DNA of 64,000 nucleotides from Pseudomonas sivasensis (GCF_013778505.1 NZ_JAAOWU010000004.1:62001-126000), one strand, 5' to 3'. Positions 33,711-43,260 are shown, counted from the stretch's first letter. A program made the numbers and translations. The notes: generated from the sequence alone by a model not told the origin.

Positions 33711-35057
33711 ATGACCGAGTTAGTCGAACCGCAGATTCCTGCCGCCCCTGCCATGGAGCGGCTGCCCCTCTTGCAACTGATTCTGGTAGGCCTGCAACAC
33801 GTCTTGCTGATGTACGGCGGCGCCGTCGCCGTACCCCTCATCATTGGCCAGGCCGCGGGCTTGAGCCGTGAAGAAATCGCTTTCCTGATCAACGCCGACC
33901 TGCTGGTGGCCGGTATCGCCACCATGATCCAGTCATTCGGCATCGGCCCGGTGGGCATTCGTATGCCGGTGATGATGGGCGCCAGTTTTGCCGCCGTCGG
34001 CAGCATGGTCGCCATGGCCGGCATGCCGGGTATCGGCTTGCAGGGTATCTTCGGCGCGACCATCGCGGCGGGGTTCTTCGGGATGATCATTGCGCCCTTC
34101 ATGTCCAAGGTGGTGCGCTTTTTCCCACCGTTGGTGACTGGCACCGTGATCACCGCCATCGGCCTTTCGCTATTCCCCGTGGCCGTGAACTGGGCCGGCG
34201 GCGGCAGCGCGGCAGCCACATTTGGCTCGCCGATCTACCTGGCGATTGCCGCGCTGGTACTGGCTACCATCCTGCTGATCAACCGCTTCATGCGCGGTTT
34301 CTGGGTGAACATTTCGGTGCTGATCGGTATGGGGCTTGGCTACGGCTTGTGCGGCATCATTGGCATGGTCGACCTCAGCGGCCTGGCCCAGGCGCCGTGG
34401 GTGCAGGTGGTGACACCGCTGCACTTCGGCATGCCGAAGTTCGAGTTGGCGCCGATCCTGTCGATGTGCCTGGTCGTGGTGATTATCTTTGTCGAATCCA
34501 CCGGGATGTTCCTCGCCCTGGGCAAGATCACCGGTCAGGAAGTGTCCCCCAAGATGCTGCGTCGGGGCTTGCTGTGTGATGCCGGCGCGTCGTTCTTCGC
34601 CGGGTTCTTCAACACCTTTACCCACTCCTCATTCGCCCAGAACATCGGCCTGGTGCAGATGACCGGCGTGCGTTGCCGCTCGGTGACGATCATGGCCGGC
34701 GCGTTCCTGATTGTGCTCAGCCTGTTGCCCAAAGCGGCGTACCTGGTGGCATCGATTCCACCGGCAGTGCTCGGCGGTGCGGCGATTGCCATGTTCGGCA
34801 TGGTCGCAGCCACCGGCATCAAGATCCTTCAGGAAGCTGACATCGCCGACCGCCGCAACCAGTTGCTGGTAGCGGTGAGCATCGGCATGGGCCTGATTCC
34901 CGTAGTGCGCCCGGAGTTCTTCGCCCAACTGCCGTTGTGGATGAGCCCGATTACCCACAGTGGAATCGCCATGGCCACCCTCAGCGCGTTGTCGCTGAAT
35001 ATCCTGTTCAACATCCTCGGCGGTTCAGAACGCCCTGCCGTCGCTCATACGCATTGA
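33711..35057 (+). CDS. NCS2 nucleobase:cation symporter (xanthine/urate type)
   Basis: A 448-residue permease of the classical NCS2 (UraA/XanQ/UacT) branch. It shows QLILVGLQHVLLMYGGAVAVP, FVESTGMFLALGKITGQEV, and FNTFTHSSFAQNIGLVQMTGV, which includes the Q-N-x-G signature. It sits between the urate hydroxylase gene and a Tsx porin, so xanthine or urate is the likely cargo; uracil cannot be excluded. ATG 33711 is preceded by GAGG; the frame from 33666 has no ribosome site. Confidence 0.9.
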   Translation: MTELVEPQIPAAPAMERLPLLQLILVGLQHVLLMYGGAVAVPLIIGQAAGLSREEIAFLINADLLVAGIATMIQSFGIGPVGIRMPVMMGASFAAVGSMVAMAGMPGIGLQGIFGATIAAGFFGMIIAPFMSKVVRFFPPLVTGTVITAIGLSLFPVAVNWAGGGSAAATFGSPIYLAIAALVLATILLINRFMRGFWVNISVLIGMGLGYGLCGIIGMVDLSGLAQAPWVQVVTPLHFGMPKFELAPILSMCLVVVIIFVESTGMFLALGKITGQEVSPKMLRRGLLCDAGASFFAGFFNTFTHSSFAQNIGLVQMTGVRCRSVTIMAGAFLIVLSLLPKAAYLVASIPPAVLGGAAIAMFGMVAATGIKILQEADIADRRNQLLVAVSIGMGLIPVVRPEFFAQLPLWMSPITHSGIAMATLSALSLNILFNILGGSERPAVAHTH

Positions 35058-35496
35058 TTCCTTCGTTACGACAACAAAAACAATACCGAACAAGGAACCC
35101 CACCATGCACACCCTCCACCTGGGGGCGGCCATCAGCCGTGCCCCATTTATGCCCGACACGCTCTGTAAGAGCGCACTTGAGCCAAGGCTTGGGAGCCAG
35201 TATTCTCCGCGCCCGCTCGAATCGACTCAAAAAAAAACAGCGAATGTAAAAGCTGACTGCAAGGCCAACTTATCCCGGCCTAATGTCTGCTGCCACGGTG
35301 CACAAAACGCCTCTGTATTCGACTGCATTTGTTGCAGCCGACGGGGATTTTTTGGCGTTTCAAACACCTTGGCGCAGCTCTTGCTAAAAGCACTAAAGCT
35401 GACCAAACAGACGATTTTTGCAGCGAACCAAAAGGCGCCACACCAGAGCGCCTGCGTAGAAGAAAAACCACAAAACCTTAACTCGGGAGCAACCGA
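35058..35496. other. 439-base gap between NCS2 permease and tsx
   Basis: An AT-rich leader holding a sigma-54-like promoter (35370-35385). An open frame of 131 residues from ATG 35105 (AAGGAA upstream) ends in a TGA overlapping the tsx ATG. Its Cys/Ser/Lys-rich product resembles no family, and the promoter inside it argues against it being a gene. I leave it uncalled. Confidence 0.5.
35370..35385 (+). promoter_or_regulatory. Candidate sigma-54 promoter for tsx
   Basis: TGGCGCAGCTCTTGCT: GG (35371-35372) and GC (35383-35384) are 10 bases apart, with TTGCT as the -12 block. The site lies 112 bases before the tsx ATG. Confidence 0.55.
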
Positions 35497-36282
35497 ATGA
35501 AACCTATGTTCAAAGGCCTGATGCTGGCAGGATCCCTGCTTGCGGGTGGTCAGGCCGTGGCCGGTGACTTGTTGCAGTGGCAGAACAACAGCCTGACGTA
35601 CCTGTGGGGCAAGAGCTTTACCGTCAACCCGCAGATCCAGCAAACCGTCACCTTCGAACACGCCGACGCGTGGAAGTACGGCGACAACTTTGTGTTCGTC
35701 GACCGTATCTTCTACAACGGCAAGGAAGACGGCAACGTCGGCCCAAGCACCTACTACGGCGAGATCAGCCCACGGTTGTCATTCGGTAAAATCCTCGACA
35801 AAGACCTGTCCTTCGGACCGATCAAGGATGTGCTGCTGGCCTTCACTTACGAGTTCGGCGAAGGCGATAACGAGTCGTACCTGCTCGGCCCGGCGTTCGA
35901 CTTGAACATCCCTGGTTTCGACTACTTCCAACTGAACTTCTATCAGCGCCAGACCGAAGGCAATCGCGCGGGTGATGGCGTTTGGCAAATCACTCCGGTG
36001 TGGGCCTACACCATTCCCGTCGGCAGCTCCGACATCCTGATCGACGGCTTCATGGATTGGGTGGTGGATAACGACAAAAACGCCCGTGGCACTTACCACG
36101 CCAACCTGCACTTCAACCCGCAGGTTAAATACGACCTGGGTAAAGCGCTGCATTGGGGCGATAAGCAGCTGTATGTGGGTTTTGAGTACGACTACTGGAA
36201 GAACAAGTACGGGATCGAAGATTCGGGTGCATTCAAGACCACCCAGGACACGGCGAGCTTCCTGGTCAAGTATCACTTCTAA
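35497..36282 (+). CDS. tsx: Tsx-like outer-membrane nucleoside channel (OmpK)
   Basis: A 261-residue outer-membrane beta-barrel with a signal peptide (about residues 1-22, MLAGSLLAGGQAVAGD) and alternating amphipathic strands, ending in the C-terminal aromatic FLVKYHF. YGEISPRLSFGKILDKDLSFG and GPIKDVLLAFTYEFGEG are typical of the nucleoside-specific channel/OmpK family. It would let purines or nucleosides enter the periplasm for the adjacent permease. Confidence 0.9.
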   Translation: MKPMFKGLMLAGSLLAGGQAVAGDLLQWQNNSLTYLWGKSFTVNPQIQQTVTFEHADAWKYGDNFVFVDRIFYNGKEDGNVGPSTYYGEISPRLSFGKILDKDLSFGPIKDVLLAFTYEFGEGDNESYLLGPAFDLNIPGFDYFQLNFYQRQTEGNRAGDGVWQITPVWAYTIPVGSSDILIDGFMDWVVDNDKNARGTYHANLHFNPQVKYDLGKALHWGDKQLYVGFEYDYWKNKYGIEDSGAFKTTQDTASFLVKYHF

Positions 36283-36299
36283 AAGCCAATGCAAGACAA

Positions 36300-36391
36300 A
36301 TGTGGGAGGGGGCTTGCTCCCGATAGCGAAGTGTCAGTCACTCTATTTGTTGACTGACACACTGCTATCGGGAGCAAGCCCCCTCCCACAT
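36300..36391. repeat. REPIN-type inverted repeat, copy 4
   Basis: Facing TGTGGGAGGGGGCTTGCTCCCGATAG halves with a GTGTCAGTCA/TGACTGACAC inner pair, a nearly perfect long palindrome. It lies between the convergent tsx and patatin genes. Confidence 0.92.
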
Positions 36392-37540
36392 TCAGATAGG
36401 CGGCAGGCCCAGGAACCGCATGATCTCCTCACGCTTGGCCAGCGCATCTTTTCTGCCCAACTCAATCAACTCGCTGCAATACCCCGCCTCGAACAGCAAG
36501 TAACTCAGCACCCCCGCCCCGCTCGTCTTGGTCGCCCCCGGCCCACGCAAGAACAACCGCAACGCCGCCGGCAATTCCTGCCGATGCCTTGCCGCGATTT
36601 CATCGATCGGCTGGCTTGGCGCAATCACCAGCACTTCAACCGGTGCCAGGCCTCGGGCCGCGCTGTCGGCTGGCTGGTGATGGCTGAACTGGTTCAGACG
36701 CTCCAGCAATTCGATATCACTTTCCAGGCTGTCGATGAACGTGCTGTTGAGCATGTGCCCACCGATCTGGGCCAGGGTCGGTTCCTGACCGGTGTAGGTG
36801 CGCTGCACCGACGGCTCATTGCCCCGCGGGTTGCCGCTGACGCCCACCACCAGCACGCGGGTCGCCCCCAGGTGCAGCGCCGGGCTGATCGGGGCTGATT
36901 GGCGCACCGCACCGTCACCGAAATATTCCTGGTCGAGTTTCACCGGGGCAAACAGCAAAGGGATCGCTGAACTGGCCAGCAGGTGCTCAACCGTCAGTTG
37001 CGTCGGGACGCCGATACGCCGATGGCGCAACCACGCATCAATGGTGCCGCCACCTTGATAGAAGGTCACCGCCTGCCCGGATTCATAGCCGAACGCGGTG
37101 ACCGCCACCGCGTGCAAATGCTTGTTTCGGATGGCTTCGTCGATGCCGCCCAGGTTCAGGCGCTCTTGCAACAAGTCCCGCAGCGGAGAGCTATTAAGCA
37201 ACGCTACCGGCACTTGCGCGCCCAGGCCCAACAGGCTGTGGATGAGGAAACGACTCGCCTGGCGAATAACCCCCGGCCAATCACTGCGCAACACCAGATG
37301 GCTGCGAAAGCCCTGCCAGAAGGCAGTAAGACGCTGGATCGCCGCCGTGAAATCCATCGCGCCACTGGCCAGTGTCACCGCATTGATCGCCCCGGCCGAG
37401 GTGCCGACGATCACCGGAAACGGGTTGGGCGCCCCTGGTGGCAACAGCTCGGCAATCGCCGCCAAAACACCCACCTGATACGCCGCTCGCGCCCCGCCGC
37501 CGGAAAGAATCAAGCCTGTTACCGGTTCAGCTGGGCGCAT
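36392..37540 (-). CDS. Patatin-like phospholipase
   Basis: A 382-residue protein with the patatin hydrolase domain in its first ~230 residues: GLILSGGGARAAYQVGVLAA (oxyanion hole), GTSAGAINA (GxSxG nucleophile Ser) and DGAVRQSAP (catalytic Asp of the Ser-Asp dyad). The C-terminal 150 residues are an additional region with FLRGPGATKTSGAGVLSYLL. It would hydrolyse acyl esters of phospholipids. No signal peptide, so not the secreted PlpD type. It is followed upstream by the lpxL-like gene on the same strand. Confidence 0.9.
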   Translation of the reverse strand: MRPAEPVTGLILSGGGARAAYQVGVLAAIAELLPPGAPNPFPVIVGTSAGAINAVTLASGAMDFTAAIQRLTAFWQGFRSHLVLRSDWPGVIRQASRFLIHSLLGLGAQVPVALLNSSPLRDLLQERLNLGGIDEAIRNKHLHAVAVTAFGYESGQAVTFYQGGGTIDAWLRHRRIGVPTQLTVEHLLASSAIPLLFAPVKLDQEYFGDGAVRQSAPISPALHLGATRVLVVGVSGNPRGNEPSVQRTYTGQEPTLAQIGGHMLNSTFIDSLESDIELLERLNQFSHHQPADSAARGLAPVEVLVIAPSQPIDEIAARHRQELPAALRLFLRGPGATKTSGAGVLSYLLFEAGYCSELIELGRKDALAKREEIMRFLGLPPI

Positions 37541-37570
37541 CGCATCACTCCGTGTGGGGAAAATCTCGCC

Positions 37571-38506
37571 TTATCGGCGGCTTTTTTCGTACAACTTGGG
37601 TTCGCCCGGTGGCCGGCTCTTGAAGCGGCGGTGGGTCCACAGGTATTGCTCGGGGCATTCGCGTACAGAGGTTTCGACCCACTGGTTGATGCGCAGGCAG
37701 TCCACCTCATCGCTTTCGCCGGGAAAGTCGGTCAACGGCGGATGGATCACCAGGCGGTAACCACTGCCGTCGGCCAGGCGCTCCTGGGTGAACGGCACCA
37801 CCAGCGCCTTGCCCAGGCGGGCAAACTTGCTGGTGGCGGTGACGGTGGCGGCCTGGATGCCGAACAGCGGTACGAAAATACTTTGCTTGGCGCCATAGTC
37901 CTGGTCCGGTGCGTACCAGATGGCGCGGCCAGCGCGCAGCAGCTTAAGCATGCCGCGTACGTCTTCGCGCTCGATGGCCAGGGAATCAAGGTTGTGGCGC
38001 TCGCGGCCACGGCGCTGGATAAAGTCGAACAACGGATTGCCGTGCTCGCGGTACATCCCATCAATGGTGTGCTTTTGGCCCAACAGCGCCGCGCCGATTT
38101 CCAGGGTGGTGAAATGCAGGGCCATGAGGATCACGCCCTTGCCATCGAGTTGGGCCTGCTTGAGGTGCTCCAGCCCTTCGACATGGGCCAGACGCGACAG
38201 GCGCTGGCGCGACCACCACCAACTCATGGCCATTTCAAAGAAGGCGATGCCTGTGGAGGCAAAGTTTTCCTTGAGCAACTGCTTACGCTCTTTAGCGGTT
38301 TTTTCCGGGAAGCACAGTTCCAGGTTACGCGCGGCGATGCGGCGACGCTCGCTGGCCACACGGTACATACCCGCGCCCAGTAACCGACCAATGGCCAGCA
38401 GCGCGCGGTATGGCAATTGGGTGACCAGCCACAGCAGGCCGAGCCCAAGCCATAGCAGCCAGAAACGCGGGTGAAAAAATGCAGCTCGAAAACGCGGGCG
38501 ATCCAT
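37571..38506 (-). CDS. lpxL: Lipid A lauroyl/acyl acyltransferase (LpxL/HtrB family)
   Basis: A 311-residue inner-membrane acyltransferase that adds a secondary acyl chain to lipid A. It starts MDRPRFRAAFFHPRFWLLWL with one N-terminal membrane helix, and has the HX4E motif (ALHFTTLEIG) plus RDGKKxx-type and DQDYG segments (APDQDYGAKQSIFVPLFG). ATG 38506 gives the usual length; the extension to 38608 crosses the divergent minC start region. LpxL and LpxM are hard to separate by eye, so the symbol is tentative. It lies 30 bases before the patatin gene. Confidence 0.82.
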   Translation of the reverse strand: MDRPRFRAAFFHPRFWLLWLGLGLLWLVTQLPYRALLAIGRLLGAGMYRVASERRRIAARNLELCFPEKTAKERKQLLKENFASTGIAFFEMAMSWWWSRQRLSRLAHVEGLEHLKQAQLDGKGVILMALHFTTLEIGAALLGQKHTIDGMYREHGNPLFDFIQRRGRERHNLDSLAIEREDVRGMLKLLRAGRAIWYAPDQDYGAKQSIFVPLFGIQAATVTATSKFARLGKALVVPFTQERLADGSGYRLVIHPPLTDFPGESDEVDCLRINQWVETSVRECPEQYLWTHRRFKSRPPGEPKLYEKSRR

Positions 38507-38625
38507 TACAGATTCCGGTAAAGACAGGGCCGCGCATTCTACAACGGTTCGACCCGGCTTGCGGCCAGTGGATGTTCTCGTTATAAGTCTCGACACTTTT
38601 CGTGACAAGCCGCTTTATGCCGACC

Positions 38626-39363
38626 ATGAGCCAAACCGAACCGCTAGACCAAGATCCCGTGTTCCAGCTGAAAGGCAGCATGCTCGCCATCACCGTGCTG
38701 GAACTCGCCCGTAACGACCTCGACGCCCTGGACCGCCAGCTCGCCGCCAAGGTCGCCCTGGCGCCAAACTTCTTTAACAACGCCCCGCTGGTGCTGGCCC
38801 TGGACAAACTGCCGGCCGGCCAGGGCGCTGTCGATCTGCCCGGCCTGATGCGCGTGTGCCGCTCCCATGGCCTGCGCACTCTCGCCATTCGTGCCAGCCG
38901 TATCGAAGACATTGCCGCGGCCATCGCCATTGAACTGCCAGTACTGCCACCGTCCGGCGCACGCGAGCGTCCGCTCGAACCATTGGTCGGTGAAGAGAAG
39001 AAAAAACCGGAAAAACCACCGGAGCCGACGATAAAGCCTACAAAGATCATCACCTCTCCCGTACGCGGTGGGCAGCAAATTTACGCCCAAGGCGGCGACC
39101 TGGTTGTCATCTCCTCGGTCAGTCCCGGCGCGGAACTTCTCGCCGATGGCAACATCCATGTATACGGCCCGATGCGCGGACGTGCCCTCGCCGGCATCAA
39201 GGGTGATACCAAGGCCCGTATTTTTTGCCAGCAGTTGACCGCTGAGCTAGTGTCCATCGCAGGCCAGTACAAGGTTTCCGAAGATTTGCGCCGTGATCCG
39301 CTGTGGGGGGCCGGGGTGCAGGTCAGCCTGTCGGGCGATGTGTTGAACATCATCCGTCTTTAA
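38626..39363 (+). CDS. minC: Septum site-determining protein MinC
   Basis: This 245-residue inhibitor of FtsZ assembly acts with MinD at the membrane to block polar division. The N-terminal domain (about 1-105, [20 protein letters not shown]...) and the C-terminal beta-helix ([44 protein letters not shown]) are joined by a charged Lys/Pro/Glu linker. ATG 38626 ([10 protein letters not shown]) matches the P. aeruginosa protein start; upstream in-frame ATGs exist at 38617. It diverges from lpxL. Confidence 0.97.
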   Translation: MSQTEPLDQDPVFQLKGSMLAITVLELARNDLDALDRQLAAKVALAPNFFNNAPLVLALDKLPAGQGAVDLPGLMRVCRSHGLRTLAIRASRIEDIAAAIAIELPVLPPSGARERPLEPLVGEEKKKPEKPPEPTIKPTKIITSPVRGGQQIYAQGGDLVVISSVSPGAELLADGNIHVYGPMRGRALAGIKGDTKARIFCQQLTAELVSIAGQYKVSEDLRRDPLWGAGVQVSLSGDVLNIIRL

Positions 39364-39563
39364 CGGATACTGCCGCATTTTCCAAGCATCTCTAGACTCT
39401 GATAGCACAGCGAAACCGGCAATACTTGTGTAGGAACATCTGAAGGTTGGCGTTTTTCCTACGCTAACCCGTCTTTTTCCTACAAAGACCGTCCGCCTGC
39501 AGCGAGTTCCAAGAGATGTTTTTCAGGGACTGAAAAGTCCTTTTTCCTTAGGGGTGAAACACC

Positions 39564-40376
39564 TTGGCCAAGATTCTCGTGGTTACATCCGGCAAGGGTG
39601 GTGTGGGTAAGACCACCACCAGCGCCGCTATCGGTACCGGCCTCGCTCTGCGCGGCCACAAGACAGTCATCGTCGACTTCGACGTCGGTTTGCGTAACCT
39701 CGACCTGATCATGGGCTGCGAACGCCGTGTGGTGTACGACTTCGTCAACGTGGTGAACGGCGAAGCCAACCTGCAACAGGCCCTGATCAAGGACAAGCGC
39801 CTTGAGAACCTGTACGTACTGGCCGCCAGCCAGACCCGTGACAAAGATGCGTTGACCAAAGAAGGCGTAGGCAAAGTCCTCGCTGAACTGAAGGAAACCT
39901 TCGAATACGTCGTCTGCGACTCCCCGGCCGGCATCGAAACCGGTGCTCATTTGGCGATGTACTTCGCCGATGAAGCCATCGTGGTAACCAACCCGGAAGT
40001 GTCCTCCGTACGTGACTCGGACCGCATGCTCGGCCTGCTGGCCAGCAAGTCCCAGCGCGCAGAGAAAGGTGAAGACCCGATCAAGGAGCACCTGCTGCTC
40101 ACCCGCTACAACCCTGAGCGCGTCAGCAACGGCGAAATGCTCGGTGTCGAGGACGTCAAGGACATCCTCGCGGTGACCCTGCTGGGCGTGATCCCGGAAT
40201 CCCAGGCCGTCCTGAAGGCTTCCAACCAGGGTGTCCCGGTTATTCTTGACGACCAGAGCGACGCCGGCCAGGCGTACAGCGATGCGGTTGATCGCTTGCT
40301 GGGCAAGACCGTGGAACATCGCTTCCTCGATGTTAAGAAGAAGGGATTCTTCGAGCGTATCTTTGGAGGCAACTAA
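39564..40376 (+). CDS. minD: Septum site-determining ATPase MinD
   Basis: A 270-residue membrane-binding ParA-type ATPase. The deviant Walker A motif KGGVGKTTTS is at about residue 10 (KILVVTSGKGGVGKTT), and the amphipathic C-terminal membrane helix is KKGFFERIFGGN. The start codon is TTG at 39564, with AGGGGTG upstream. It lies 200 bases after minC, with room for its own promoter, and 3 bases before minE. Confidence 0.97.
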   Translation: MAKILVVTSGKGGVGKTTTSAAIGTGLALRGHKTVIVDFDVGLRNLDLIMGCERRVVYDFVNVVNGEANLQQALIKDKRLENLYVLAASQTRDKDALTKEGVGKVLAELKETFEYVVCDSPAGIETGAHLAMYFADEAIVVTNPEVSSVRDSDRMLGLLASKSQRAEKGEDPIKEHLLLTRYNPERVSNGEMLGVEDVKDILAVTLLGVIPESQAVLKASNQGVPVILDDQSDAGQAYSDAVDRLLGKTVEHRFLDVKKKGFFERIFGGN

Positions 40377-40379
40377 ACA

Positions 40380-40634
40380 ATGAAATTTCTCGACTTCTTT
40401 CGCGCCAACAAAAAGCCAAGCACCGCGTCGGTCGCGAAAGAGCGTCTACAGATCATCGTGGCGCACGAACGCGGCCAACGCAGCACCCCGGACTACCTGC
40501 CAGCCTTGCAGAAGGAACTGGTCGAGGTGATCCGCAAGTACGTCAACATCGGCAACGATGACGTGCATGTCGCTCTGGAAAATGACGGCAGCTGCTCGAT
40601 TCTGGAACTCAATATCACCCTGCCTGATCGTTGA
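40380..40634 (+). CDS. minE: Cell division topological specificity factor MinE
   Basis: An 84-residue MinE that drives MinCD oscillation by stimulating MinD ATP hydrolysis. The N-terminal amphipathic segment [17 protein letters not shown] is followed by the MinD-contact helix ([17 protein letters not shown]) and the dimerising C-terminal domain. It starts three bases after minD. Confidence 0.97.
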   Translation: MKFLDFFRANKKPSTASVAKERLQIIVAHERGQRSTPDYLPALQKELVEVIRKYVNIGNDDVHVALENDGSCSILELNITLPDR

Positions 40635-40651
40635 TCGAACAGGCGGCCGCC

Positions 40652-40706
40652 ACGGCGGCTCGCACACCTTGATCCCATAGCGGGAACCGGGTGGGCGAGC
40701 CGCCGT
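40652..40706. other. Long inverted repeat between minE and rluA-like gene
   Basis: A 17-base stem with one mismatch (40652-40668 pairing with 40690-40706, arms ACGGCGGCTCGC / GCGAGCCGCCGT) and a 21-base loop. There is no T run, so it is not a clear terminator; it may stabilise min mRNA or attenuate the next gene. Confidence 0.6.
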
Positions 40707-40730
40707 TGGCGTTTGTTACGAGGCTGTTTA

Positions 40731-41366
40731 ATGCCGCTGTCCAATATCCATATCCTGCATCAGGACGACGCTGTCCTGGTGGTGAACAAGCCGACCCTGC
40801 TGCTCTCGGTGCCTGGCCGCGCTGACGACAACAAGGACTGCCTGATCACCCGCCTGCAGGAAAACGGCTACCCCGAAGCCCGCATCGTCCATCGCCTGGA
40901 CTGGGAAACCTCGGGGATCATCCTGCTCGCCCGGGATGCCGATACCCATCGCGAACTGTCCCGCCAGTTTCACGACCGTGAAACCGAGAAGGCCTACACC
41001 GCATTGGCCTGGGGCCAGCCGGAGCTCGACAGCGGCAGCATTGATCTGCCCTTGCGCTACGACCCGCCGACCAAACCACGGCATGTGGTGGATCACGAGT
41101 TCGGCAAACACGCGATGACCTTCTGGAGGGTGCTGGAACGTTGCGGCGACTGGTGCCGTGTGGAGCTGACGCCGATCACCGGGCGCTCACACCAGTTGCG
41201 CGTGCACATGCTGTCGATCGGTCATCCGTTGCTCGGCGACGGCCTGTATGCCCATGAGCAAGCCCTGGCTGCGTGGCCGCGCCTGTGCTTGCACGCAAGC
41301 ATGCTGAGCTTTACTCATCCGCAGAGTGGCGAGCGTTTGCGCTTCGAGTGCCCAGCGCCCTTCTAA
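40731..41366 (+). CDS. RluA-family pseudouridine synthase
   Basis: A 211-residue RNA modification enzyme of the RluA family. The catalytic motif is HRLDWETSGIILLARD (HRLDxxTSG, Asp catalytic), and RSHQLRVHMLSIGHPLLGDGLY is the second conserved block. There is no S4 domain, which fits RluA itself (23S rRNA U746 and tRNA U32) better than RluC/D. Synteny with minE is common in Pseudomonas. ATG 40731 is used; an ATG six codons upstream is also possible. Confidence 0.92.
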   Translation: MPLSNIHILHQDDAVLVVNKPTLLLSVPGRADDNKDCLITRLQENGYPEARIVHRLDWETSGIILLARDADTHRELSRQFHDRETEKAYTALAWGQPELDSGSIDLPLRYDPPTKPRHVVDHEFGKHAMTFWRVLERCGDWCRVELTPITGRSHQLRVHMLSIGHPLLGDGLYAHEQALAAWPRLCLHASMLSFTHPQSGERLRFECPAPF

Positions 41367-41381
41367 AGCTGTGAACACAGA

Positions 41382-41480
41382 ACAAATGTGGGAGGGGGCT
41401 TGCCCCCGATGGCGGAGAATCAGTCACTGTATTGTTGACTGACCCACTGCAATCGGGGGCAAGCCCCCTCCCACATTTGT
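41382..41480. repeat. REPIN-type inverted repeat, copy 5
   Basis: Facing ACAAATGTGGGAGGGGGC halves, almost perfectly symmetric, with AGTCACTG/TTGACTGA inner sequence. It lies between two genes in the same direction, before apeB. Confidence 0.92.
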
Positions 41481-41538
41481 ACTGTGCACTTCCCGTCACC
41501 GAACGGTAAACTCCGCGCATTGCTGTCTGGAGCTATTT

Positions 41539-42828
41539 ATGCGCGAAGCGTTGAATCAAGGCCTGATCGACTTCCTCAAGGCCTCCCCTACTCCTTTTCA
41601 TGCCACTGCCGCCCTGGCCCAGCGCCTGGAAGCGGCCGGTTACCAGCGTCTCGACGAGCGCGAAACCTGGGCCACCGAAGCCAACGGTCGCTACTACGTG
41701 ACCCGCAACGACTCCTCGATCATCGCCTTCAAGCTCGGCCGTCACTCGCCGCTGCAGGGCGGGATTCGCCTGGTGGGCGCCCATACCGACAGCCCGTGCC
41801 TGCGGGTCAAGCCCCAGCCCGAGCTGCAACGCCAGGGCTTCTGGCAGTTGGGCGTGGAAGTCTACGGCGGCGCCTTGCTGGCGCCGTGGTTTGACCGCGA
41901 CTTGTCCCTGGCAGGCCGCGTGACGTTCCGCCGCGACGGCAAAGTCGAAAGCCAACTGATCGACTTCAAGCTGCCCATCGCCATCATCCCGAACCTGGCC
42001 ATTCACCTGAACCGCGAAGCCAACCAGGGCTGGGCAATCAACGCCCAGACCGAACTGCCGCCGATCCTCGCGCAGTTTGCCGGTGACGAGCGCGTGGACT
42101 TCCGAGCCGTGCTCACCGAGCAACTGGCGCGCGAGCACGGGTTGAACGCTGATGTGGTGCTCGATTACGAGCTGAGCTTCTACGACACCCAGAGTGCAGC
42201 TGTAATTGGCCTCAATGGCGACTTCATCGCCGGCGCGCGCCTCGACAACCTATTGTCGTGCTACGCCGGCCTGCAAGCCCTGCTCAACAGCGAGACCGAC
42301 GAAACCTGCGTACTGGTGTGCAACGACCACGAAGAAGTCGGTTCCTGCTCGGCCTGCGGTGCCGATGGCCCGATGCTGGAACAGACCCTGCGACGCCTGT
42401 TGCCGGAGGGTGATGAATTCGTACGTACCATTCAGAAATCCCTTTTGGTGTCGGCGGACAATGCCCACGGTGTGCACCCGAACTACGCCGACAAGCACGA
42501 CGCCAACCACGGCCCCAAGCTCAATGCCGGCCCGGTAATCAAGGTCAACAGCAACCAGCGCTACGCGACCAACAGCGAAACCGCCGGGTTCTTCCGCCAC
42601 CTGTGCATGGCCGAAGAAGTGCCGGTACAGAGCTTTGTGGTGCGCAGCGACATGGGCTGCGGCTCGACCATCGGCCCGATCACCGCCAGCCACCTGGGCG
42701 TGCGTACCGTGGACATCGGCCTGCCGACGTTTGCCATGCACTCCATTCGTGAACTGTGCGGCAGCCATGACCTGGCGCATCTGGTGAAGGTACTGGGTGC
42801 GTTCTACGCCAGTCGCGACCTGCCTTGA
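41539..42828 (+). CDS. apeB: M18-family aspartyl aminopeptidase
   Basis: A 429-residue cytoplasmic zinc aminopeptidase of the M18 family, removing N-terminal acidic residues. Metal and catalytic residues are visible: [13 protein letters not shown] (His, Asp), [17 protein letters not shown] (Glu-Glu), [18 protein letters not shown] (Asp) and [15 protein letters not shown] (His). Length is standard. The start is ATG 41539. Confidence 0.95.
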   Translation: MREALNQGLIDFLKASPTPFHATAALAQRLEAAGYQRLDERETWATEANGRYYVTRNDSSIIAFKLGRHSPLQGGIRLVGAHTDSPCLRVKPQPELQRQGFWQLGVEVYGGALLAPWFDRDLSLAGRVTFRRDGKVESQLIDFKLPIAIIPNLAIHLNREANQGWAINAQTELPPILAQFAGDERVDFRAVLTEQLAREHGLNADVVLDYELSFYDTQSAAVIGLNGDFIAGARLDNLLSCYAGLQALLNSETDETCVLVCNDHEEVGSCSACGADGPMLEQTLRRLLPEGDEFVRTIQKSLLVSADNAHGVHPNYADKHDANHGPKLNAGPVIKVNSNQRYATNSETAGFFRHLCMAEEVPVQSFVVRSDMGCGSTIGPITASHLGVRTVDIGLPTFAMHSIRELCGSHDLAHLVKVLGAFYASRDLP

Positions 42829-42850
42829 TCCAAAGGCTGAATACAGCCAG

Positions 42851-42943
42851 AAATGTGGGAGGGGGCTTGCCCCCGATGCGGTGGGTCAGCTAAAAACAAG
42901 CTGACTGACAGACCGCTATCGAGGGCAAGCCCCTCCCACATTT
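42851..42943. repeat. REPIN-type inverted repeat, copy 6
   Basis: Facing AAATGTGGGAGGGGGCTTGCCCCCGAT and GCCCCTCCCACATTT halves; the right arm has CGAGGGC instead of CGGGGGC and is one C shorter. It lies downstream of apeB. Confidence 0.9.
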
Positions 42944-43031
42944 GGTTTACGTACCTGATCTATATCATCTGCACTTCCCGCAATCCGACCTAGACTTGTC
43001 AGTATTCCCACTCCGACAAGGCCGTCGCACC

Positions 43032-43208
43032 ATGATCTCCATGTCCTCCTTCCACGCCATGCTTATCCCTATTCTGATCGGCATGATCATGCTCGCGGTC
43101 GGCTTCAACTTTCGCGACAAGCCCCTCGGCGTGTTCGGCATGTGGATCGGTATGCTGCTGATCCTGGGCACCGTGGTGTACAAGATCCTCGCCAAACTGG
43201 CCGAATGA
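43032..43208 (+). CDS. Small two-helix membrane protein
   Basis: A 58-residue protein, MISMSSFHAMLIPILIGMIM..., with two hydrophobic helices (about 10-27 and 36-52) and a short basic hairpin (NFRDKPLG) between them. The ribosome site is weak and ATG 43041 is an alternative start. It lies 52 bases before the MscS-type channel gene in the same direction, so it may be co-transcribed and associate with it. I do not recognise the family. Confidence 0.6.
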   Translation: MISMSSFHAMLIPILIGMIMLAVGFNFRDKPLGVFGMWIGMLLILGTVVYKILAKLAE

Positions 43209-43260
43209 CGCGTGCACTCGTACACTCGCTCAACCCGTCGTTTCCAAGGTTGACCGCCTC

